Assembly: GCA_964393115.1 (NCBI GenBank) | Contig: CAYMST010000135.1 | Location: 1-12,666, forward strand | DNA length: 12,666 nt | Origin: CAYMST01 sp964393115 | GTDB taxonomy: Bacteria; Bacteroidota; Bacteroidia; Cytophagales; Cyclobacteriaceae | Direction of reading: 5' to 3' | Shown here: positions 8,535 to 12,666 of the stretch, piece by piece | Position numbering within the stretch: the first letter of the stretch is position 1 | Layout: each line of letters opens with the position of its first letter | The notes under the pieces: model-generated | Told to the model about the DNA's origin: nothing | The model's input: only the letters and a program-made list of their open reading frames with translations | Databases searched by the model: none | Program-made: the position numbers and the translations under genes

Positions 8535-9512
8535 TTAGGGAACACATATTTTCTTAAAGGTTATAGAAGCTTGGTTCGATCCAAGATCTTTAGAGGCTTG
8601 AAGGTAACGACAAGCCTTTTTTTTGTCTTTGATTTGATACGCATTGATGCCAGCGTTATAATAAGCGTTCGTGTTGTCATATACTAGCGATAAATAATGG
8701 TCATAATGGCTTTGAGCGTTGGTGTAAGCCCCTAGATTGTGTTGAGCATTTCCGAGTAGATAATGCCCTTCCAGCTGCCCATTGATCATGGAAATAGACT
8801 TTTTGAAGTCACCAGCGGCTTTTTGATACTCTTTCAATTTCATAAGGACTACCCCTCTATTTATAAATAGATTTGTTGATCCTGAGTCAAGGCGAATCGC
8901 TTTGCTATAGAGATCAAGGGATTGTTCATAATCACCTGATTGGAAAGCAGACAGTCCTTGCATGGCGTACCCCTCTGAGGAATTCGCTAGTTCTTCGGAC
9001 TGATATATGAGCTCTAAGTCATTTGTCAGAACAGCCTTGTTATACAAAGCGTCAGAGTGATTAGGAGCTATTGCGAGCGCACTATCGATGTCTAGTAAAG
9101 CTATTGCAGTATCTCCATTTTCCATCCATAGCAAAGCTCTATTCGTGTAAAAGTCCGGGTTCTTTTGGATGGAGAGTGCACGCGCGAATTGTTTTAAGGC
9201 AGGATTGATCTGATCCATACGGTGATAGCATAACCCTTTGTAATGATAAATATCGGCGTTAACTGTTTCTATACTCTTAAGTCCCGATACTCCCCGTGTT
9301 TTAGGATCAATTTCGTACAATATCGCAGTAGTACTTTGACTTCCAGCGAACGTCAATACTTTGTCAAAGTATGCTATGGCCAAGGGGTAGGCATGAGTAT
9401 GGTAATAACATAGTCCTGATTTGAACAGTAGCTCTCTAGTGATGGAAGATGATTTTTCCAGCCAAGCCAGGTCCTGCAAGGCTTTTTGATACTCACCCAA
9501 TGACATAAACAC
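8535..9512 (-). CDS. Tetratricopeptide repeat protein, 5' end cut off by an in-frame stop
   Basis: A 325-residue TPR solenoid, a protein-protein interaction scaffold. At least six TPR units can be read in order, including those starting YHYKGLCYHRMDQ, FYTNRALLWMENGD, GYAMQGLSAFQSGDY, LFINRGVVLMKLKEYQKA, GHYLLGNAQHNLGAY and AYYNAGINAYQIKDKKKA. The last lacks a full spacer and ends in a short CVP tail. The start given is GTG 9512 (ATG 9506 is two codons later), but helical TPR-like sequence (LIALLEQASKLHQKNHN, AHILIERVLKERQ) continues upstream in the same frame to 9665. There a TAA separates it from a signal peptide starting at 9746. The intact gene would be 403 residues and exported. As it stands, the visible protein would be cytoplasmic or not made. 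Specific function unknown. Confidence 0.8.
   Translation of the reverse strand: MFMSLGEYQKALQDLAWLEKSSSITRELLFKSGLCYYHTHAYPLAIAYFDKVLTFAGSQSTTAILYEIDPKTRGVSGLKSIETVNADIYHYKGLCYHRMDQINPALKQFARALSIQKNPDFYTNRALLWMENGDTAIALLDIDSALAIAPNHSDALYNKAVLTNDLELIYQSEELANSSEGYAMQGLSAFQSGDYEQSLDLYSKAIRLDSGSTNLFINRGVVLMKLKEYQKAAGDFKKSISMINGQLEGHYLLGNAQHNLGAYTNAQSHYDHYLSLVYDNTNAYYNAGINAYQIKDKKKACRYLQASKDLGSNQASITFKKICVP
8594..8624 (+). terminator. Intrinsic terminator for the thioredoxin-fold gene, inside the TPR gene
   Basis: AGGCTTG (8594-8600) pairs perfectly with CAAGCCT (8611-8617) around a 10-base loop and runs straight into eight T residues (8617-8624). It sits 62 bases past the stop of the upstream plus-strand gene. 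A smaller hairpin (CTTGG/CCAAG, 8570-8585) precedes it. Read on the minus strand there is no T tract, so it should stop only plus-strand transcripts. The same bases encode the KKKACRYLQA segment of the convergent TPR gene. Confidence 0.8.
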
Positions 9513-9746
9513 GTCGACTCTTAATGATCTGGCCGATGCTTTGGTGCCAATCGGAGCTTGTCTTTCCTTGAGGACTCGTTCAATAAGAATGTGGGCTTCC
9601 GTATTGTGATTCTTTTGATGTAGTTTTGACGCTTGTTCTAGCAGGGCTATTAGACCCTTTTTCGATTAAATAGAATTTTGAGCATTAGCGGTCAACAAAG
9701 ACAATAAAAAAAGGAGTAGAAAGAGGTTTCGGATGATGGGGCTCAT
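9513..9746 (-). pseudogene. Signal peptide and N-terminal part of the TPR gene, interrupted by TAA
   Basis: ATG 9746 opens a textbook signal peptide (MSPIIRNLFLLLFLLSLL, then TANAQ) with a likely cleavage site after ANA. After 26 codons a TAA at 9668-9666 stops the frame. The same frame then continues without another stop for 51 codons (SKKGLIALLEQASKLHQ and on) into the TPR gene. The distances from 9746 to the stop (78 bases) and to GTG 9512 (234 bases) are both multiples of three, so a single substitution and not a frameshift explains the break. One base change away lie CAA, GAA, AAA, TTA, TCA, TAC and TAT. Either the gene has recently been inactivated or the base is a sequence error. Confidence 0.75.
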
Positions 9747-9912
9747 GTCTGGAAAAACGTTGCTCGCGGAAAACAATTTTGAAAAAAGAGACACAGGTGT
9801 AATATTTTGTTGTTTTATTACTAAATTAATAACTAAATCGTTAAATAATTTGCTTTGCCAGACATTGAATGCCTAAAAACAGTAGGCGAGGCAATATGAA
9901 GGATTAATAAAC
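9747..9912. other. Divergent AT-rich intergenic region
   Basis: This 166-base gap must hold promoters for both the TPR gene (leftward) and the lipoprotein gene (rightward). It is very AT-rich between about 9800 and 9850. A small hairpin, GCCTA/TAGGC with a 7-base loop (9871-9887), lies in the leader of the lipoprotein gene, and AAGGA at 9899-9903 is a reasonable ribosome-binding site for ATG 9913. I found no exact TAnnTTTG box on either strand, only one-base-short matches such as TATTTTG. Confidence 0.4.
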
Positions 9913-10482
9913 ATGATTATGAAAAAAACCTTAAATCTTAGCCTATTGGCTGTTGTCGCGATGTTTTTAGTGAGTTGTGGAGATGATGACGGTGATTCCG
10001 CTCCTACTCTTGCACAACATAACGGTGTTACTATTGGTGGTCAGTGGTTTCGAACCACGGTTAGGTATGAAGGTTTTCCATCTGAATATCAAGGATCCAA
10101 TGGGGTTGGTGTGCTCTCGACACTTGAGTTGTTTATGGACCAAAATACCTATTCTGTTCTAATACCGAGCGATTTGATTGAAGATTATCGAGAAAATGGA
10201 ACTTATACAATAGAAAATGACGTCTTTACTTTTGTATCTGATAATGCAAACAATAGGGCATTAGATGGTGAATATCAAATAGATATTCTTCGCGAAAACG
10301 AGTGGAGATTGAGTAGATCTATTAATTTATCTGGTGTTACTCCAGATTCGTTAGATGCTTACATAAGCAATGGTGGATTTACGGAAAAACAAGCCGACAG
10401 TATTCGTTCAGCGGCAGCAAATATACCCGTCCCGACAACGGAGGTTCAAGTTTACAAAAGGACTAGACCAAGCACCAATTAG
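9913..10482 (+). CDS. Small lipoprotein, lipocalin-like
   Basis: A 189-residue lipoprotein. The signal peptide ends in the lipobox LVSC with the lipidated Cys at residue 22, followed by GDDDGD. An acidic stretch right after the cysteine is a feature of Bacteroidota lipoproteins sent to the cell surface, so surface display is a fair inference. The body (GQWFRTTVRYEG, ELFMDQNTYSV, NGTYTIENDVFTFVSDN, GEYQIDILRENEWRL) is an alternating beta-strand pattern like lipocalin-like domains of this phylum, where GxW starts the barrel; this fold call is inferred from pattern only. It is preceded by AAGGA. A second ATG two codons in (9919) could also start it. Its stop overlaps the stop of the convergent gene. 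Function unknown. Confidence 0.75.
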   Translation: MIMKKTLNLSLLAVVAMFLVSCGDDDGDSAPTLAQHNGVTIGGQWFRTTVRYEGFPSEYQGSNGVGVLSTLELFMDQNTYSVLIPSDLIEDYRENGTYTIENDVFTFVSDNANNRALDGEYQIDILRENEWRLSRSINLSGVTPDSLDAYISNGGFTEKQADSIRSAAANIPVPTTEVQVYKRTRPSTN

Positions 10483-11168
10483 ATTTTAACTCCTATACCA
10501 GGAGCGAAATAATAACTCTTAAAGCTTCCGCCAAACGTTCCATATTGGATCGCCAATCGGAAGCTTATGTTTTTCAAAGCAAAATCACGGCTGCTTGCGT
10601 ATAACTTCTTTCTTCGATACGAAATCTCTGTTGTACTAAGGGTGTTGTCACTGGTTTTATAGAAAGACACTTTGGTATCCGAGATTTTGTTGGAAATACC
10701 TACTCCCCAACCATAAGTGAAGATAGTCTTAGGGTTATTTCCAAAGATCAAAAACCCGGTCATTCCGCCTGGAGAGTAGTCGCGCATGGTTATACCTAAC
10801 CTTGGTCCCGTATAGATGCCTCCTCGATATCTAGATGACCACAACGGTTTAACCAATATATCCATGTCGATGCTGATATTCGCAGACCGCACCTTTATTT
10901 CCTGTATGGTTGTGTTTGCATCTGGTCGGAAGTGATCCAAACTGTTGAGATAGCTCCACTTACCGGTATGTATATCTTCGTTGCTTACGTTGATTTTATT
11001 CTGCCAAGCCATTAGTCCCACTGTGAAGTATACTTTTTCGGGCTTTTCGGACTTAACAGACCTTTTGGGACTGTTATTACCTTGTGGCCTTTCGTTTCGT
11101 TCTCGACCGATCGCTTCGTACATGGAAGCGGTATATACAATCAATATCGTAAGAGCAATTCGAGTCAT
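10479..11168 (-). CDS. Exported beta-barrel-like protein, paralogue of the gene at the right edge
   Basis: A 229-residue protein I do not recognise by name. The N-terminus (MTRIALTILIVYTASMYEA) is a likely signal peptide. A basic, disordered stretch (residues 20-45, rich in R, N, K, S) follows, then alternating hydrophobic/polar strands with glycine-rich turns (GGIYTGPRLGITMRDYSPGG, FTYGWGVGIS, APGIGVKI). This fits a small outer-membrane beta-barrel, but the C-terminal residue is Ile and not the usual aromatic, so the placement is inferred. Residues 89-229 align without gaps to the partial gene at 12240-12666, with about half the positions identical by hand count; WSSR, GIYTGPR, EISYRRK, SFRLAI and PGIG are shared. 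The start lies 7 bases after the stop of the upstream gene, so the two form one transcription unit. The stop codon overlaps that of the convergent lipoprotein gene. Confidence 0.75.
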   Translation of the reverse strand: MTRIALTILIVYTASMYEAIGRERNERPQGNNSPKRSVKSEKPEKVYFTVGLMAWQNKINVSNEDIHTGKWSYLNSLDHFRPDANTTIQEIKVRSANISIDMDILVKPLWSSRYRGGIYTGPRLGITMRDYSPGGMTGFLIFGNNPKTIFTYGWGVGISNKISDTKVSFYKTSDNTLSTTEISYRRKKLYASSRDFALKNISFRLAIQYGTFGGSFKSYYFAPGIGVKI

Positions 11169-11175
11169 AGCGGGC

Positions 11176-11823
11176 CTATTCAGAAAGTTGTAAAAGCATT
11201 TTTTTCACTTTATCCGAATAGTTTTCCACCTCAACTAGAAGATTGAAGCTGACTATTTCGCACTTCCGGTCACACTTCATGAGTCCAGAGCCGATCATCC
11301 TTTGACTGGCTGCATGGTAAATATCAATGGTCTGTGCATCTTTTTCGATGTGGATTAGATAACCAGGTTGCATCAGCTGGTTGATCAAAATGCCATTTGA
11401 CGTATAGGCCTTGTAAGGTTCAAGCAGCGGATCTCCGAATACTCGGGCATAACCAGTAGGCATTTTATGCCCATTTTCTAAAATGTCTTCCTCACTCAAT
11501 TTTGGAGTGTTGAGTGAAGCGAACGGATTATAGTTGTCATCATGACTTGTGGTAAATGGTGTTTTACCAGAAGAAAATGCCCTGCCACTTTTCTCAGTTG
11601 ATTTATCACTAGTACCGTCTGCACCACCGTTAGAGGAGGAAGGGGAGCTCTCAGATGTATCAAATACCGCGTAATCGTTTGATGTTTCACCATGGTTATC
11701 AAATGTTACGTTTGCAGAAGCCATAACTTTTTGCGTTATAGGTAACTGCTCATCACTATTGAGCTCCGAACTTCCAAGGCTACTAGTCAGAAGTAATGTT
11801 ATGATAGGTAAAATAGAGGTCAT
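11176..11823 (-). CDS. Secreted protein of unknown function with a low-complexity linker
   Basis: A 215-residue protein that I cannot place in a family. A short signal peptide (MTSILPIITLLLTSSLGSS) begins it. Residues about 45-100 are a disordered linker rich in Ser, Gly, Asp, Thr and Asn. Residues about 110-215 look folded, with mixed strands and helices (TGYARVFGDPLLEPYKAY, GILINQLMQPGYLIHIE, EIVSFNLLVEVENYSDKV), and contain a Cys pair spaced CDRKC (184 and 188) that could form a disulfide or bind metal. The segment around 140-200, ending in a predicted amphipathic helix, might be a binding domain. The barrel-like gene starts 7 bases downstream, which argues for joint expression and a shared envelope role. 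ATG 11823 is the only reasonable start. The function is open. Confidence 0.7.
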   Translation of the reverse strand: MTSILPIITLLLTSSLGSSELNSDEQLPITQKVMASANVTFDNHGETSNDYAVFDTSESSPSSSNGGADGTSDKSTEKSGRAFSSGKTPFTTSHDDNYNPFASLNTPKLSEEDILENGHKMPTGYARVFGDPLLEPYKAYTSNGILINQLMQPGYLIHIEKDAQTIDIYHAASQRMIGSGLMKCDRKCEIVSFNLLVEVENYSDKVKKMLLQLSE

Positions 11824-12168
11824 ATTATTTTGAGTCTAATGTTTTATAATACAATTGATACGGTGAAAAGTGATATTGGTGACAGCGTCCTCTGTCAATA
11901 TAAGAAGGTGGTTTTTGCGACGAAAAAGGATTAATTGTAGGTTAGCTATCGCTATTTATCGATGTAGCTGGGTGTTGTGTAAGACAAGGTTTTTTACCAA
12001 TCATCGATCAAATCATTCCTGTCGTCGACAAATAGCGCCCGAATAACCGGCTTTTTCGGCGCCGTAGCCGAGCTTTCGTCGGATGTCATATATACTCAGG
12101 AAGAAAAATAGAAAGAAGATAACTTGCGGTTATGCGGTCAGGAGTTATTATTTGGTATTTTGAAATTT
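11824..12168. other. Structured intergenic region of unknown role
   Basis: There is no convincing long gene in these 345 bases. They hold the hairpin TGACAG/CTGTCA with a 6-base loop (11880-11897). A second hairpin, AGCTATCG/CGATgtAGCT with a 2-base bulge, spans 11944-11969. A spaced inverted repeat, CGCTATTTATCG (11950-11961) against CGACAAATAGCG (12026-12037), has one mismatch in 12. A G+C-rich patch (12020-12090) contains the perfect palindrome CGGCGCCG (12057-12064) inside a CGGCT/AGCCG stem (12048-12070). The promoter of the 11176-11823 gene must also lie here. The pattern could be a small RNA, a protein-binding array or the remains of a mobile element; the sequence does not decide. Confidence 0.45.
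11994..12089 (-). CDS. Possible 31-residue small protein
   Basis: ATG 12089 to TAA 11994 encodes 31 residues (MTSDESSATAPKKPVIRALF, then VDDRNDLIDDW). Half of its bases are G or C, clearly above the neighbouring intergenic sequence, and its composition (acidic ends, basic middle, few low-complexity AT codons) looks more like coding than chance. There is no signal peptide, no known motif and no strong ribosome-binding site. The stretch also forms hairpins, so it may instead be structured RNA or a fragment of a degraded gene. It lies upstream of, and reads in the same direction as, the 11176-11823 gene. Confidence 0.25.
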   Translation of the reverse strand: MTSDESSATAPKKPVIRALFVDDRNDLIDDW

Positions 12169-12203
12169 AAAAAAATGGGTAGCTTTTGTAATAAGCGCTA
12201 CCC
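12169..12203 (-). terminator. Intrinsic terminator of the right-edge barrel-like gene
   Basis: On the minus strand GGGTAGC (12203-12197) pairs perfectly with GCTACCC (12183-12177) around a 13-base loop and is followed by A and a run of seven T residues (12175-12169). It lies 37 bases past the stop of the partial gene at 12240. It separates that gene from the two-gene unit downstream, which therefore needs its own promoter. Confidence 0.85.
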
Positions 12204-12239
12204 AAAACTATATAAGGTTCACTGGTTGAACATTCTTTT

Positions 12240-12666
12240 TTAAAGCTTGATCCCAATACCAGGAGATATAAACGTGGATCTATAGCTCCCTCCATATGTT
12301 CCCTGGTGTATGGCTAATCTGAAACTTAGCTTCCTTAGAAGAAACGCTTTTTTATTATTTCCAGCGACCTTTCTTCGGTAGGAAATTTCATAAGAGTTTA
12401 ATGAATTATCAACTACCGTGAAGTAGGTTATCTTTGTTTTATAAATAGTGTTTTCATAGCCCAGACTCCATCCGTAGTTAAAAAGTGATTTAGGATCGTC
12501 ACCTACGAACAATAACCCTGCCGTACCTCCTGGCCTGTAATCCCTAAAATTGTATCCAATCCTAGGTCCGGTGTATATTCCTGCTTTGTTTCTGGAAGAC
12601 CAAATCGGCTTAACCAGATAGTCTAAATCTAAGCTTAGGTGCATGGATCTGACCGCTATTTGAGCC
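12240..12666 (-). CDS. Barrel-like protein, second paralogue (5' end off the right edge)
   Basis: The reading frame is open to the window edge, giving 141 C-terminal residues. The Met encoded at 12644 is internal, because the frame upstream of it (AQIAVRS) still aligns with the paralogue (QEIKVRS). The whole visible part matches residues 89-229 of the protein at 10479-11168 without gaps at about 50% identity: LVKPIWSSR, GIYTGPRIG, RDYRPGG, EISYRRK, LSFRLAI and SPGIGIKL. The alternating strand pattern again suggests a small outer-membrane beta-barrel. By analogy it should carry a signal peptide about 90 residues further upstream. It has its own terminator. Function unknown. Confidence 0.75.
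   Translation of the reverse strand, partial: AQIAVRSMHLSLDLDYLVKPIWSSRNKAGIYTGPRIGYNFRDYRPGGTAGLLFVGDDPKSLFNYGWSLGYENTIYKTKITYFTVVDNSLNSYEISYRRKVAGNNKKAFLLRKLSFRLAIHQGTYGGSYRSTFISPGIGIKL

Noticed and set aside
12084..12164. Short plus-strand ORF (MSYILRKKNRKK...) overlapping the start of the 31-codon ORF
   Set aside because: It is AT-rich, Lys/Arg-biased in the way random AT sequence is, has no ribosome-binding site and ends in the terminator-proximal region.
12240..12644. A complete 134-residue gene starting at ATG 12644
   Set aside because: The frame continues upstream to the window edge and still aligns with the paralogue, so this Met is internal and the gene is truncated by the window.

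Overview
The window looks like a chromosomal segment from a member of the Bacteroidota, most likely a Cytophagales-like marine or soil bacterium. The reasons are the AT-leaning composition, weak or absent Shine-Dalgarno sites, lipoproteins with acidic residues just after the lipid cysteine, a thioredoxin-fold protein with a DUF4369/DUF5106-like N-terminus, and an alpha-2-macroglobulin lipoprotein of the Bacteroidota type. The genus cannot be fixed from this sequence. There are no rRNA or tRNA genes, insertion sequences or CRISPR arrays that I can see.

Left part (1-6405, minus strand): a very large alpha-2-macroglobulin-like lipoprotein (about 1,850 residues visible, with an intact CLEQ thioester motif) fills 1-5551 and ends only a few residues beyond the left edge. 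Upstream of it on the same strand is truC, tRNA pseudouridine-65 synthase, which probably starts at a TTG codon.

Middle (6473-9746): a MazG-type all-alpha NTP pyrophosphohydrolase runs divergently from truC. It is followed by a secreted thioredoxin-fold protein with a CSHC active site. The latter converges, with a 2-base gap, on a minus-strand TPR protein. The signal peptide of that TPR gene is present upstream in the same frame but is cut off by one in-frame TAA, so it is either a fresh pseudogene or a sequence error. A clear intrinsic terminator for the thioredoxin-fold gene lies inside the TPR gene's 3' end.

Right part (9913-12666): a small lipocalin-like lipoprotein (plus strand) converges with overlapping stop codons on a two-gene minus-strand unit. 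That unit encodes a secreted protein with a disordered Ser/Gly/Asp-rich linker, then a probable outer-membrane beta-barrel-like protein. A paralogue of the barrel protein, about half identical over 141 residues, enters from the right edge and ends at an intrinsic terminator. The 345 bases between that terminator and the two-gene unit hold several hairpins, a spaced inverted repeat and a 31-codon ORF of unusually high G+C; I cannot assign them.

Most of the window is ordinary cell-envelope and housekeeping content. The parts worth a second look are the duplicated barrel family with its unrecognised partner, the structured gap next to it, and the interrupted TPR gene.
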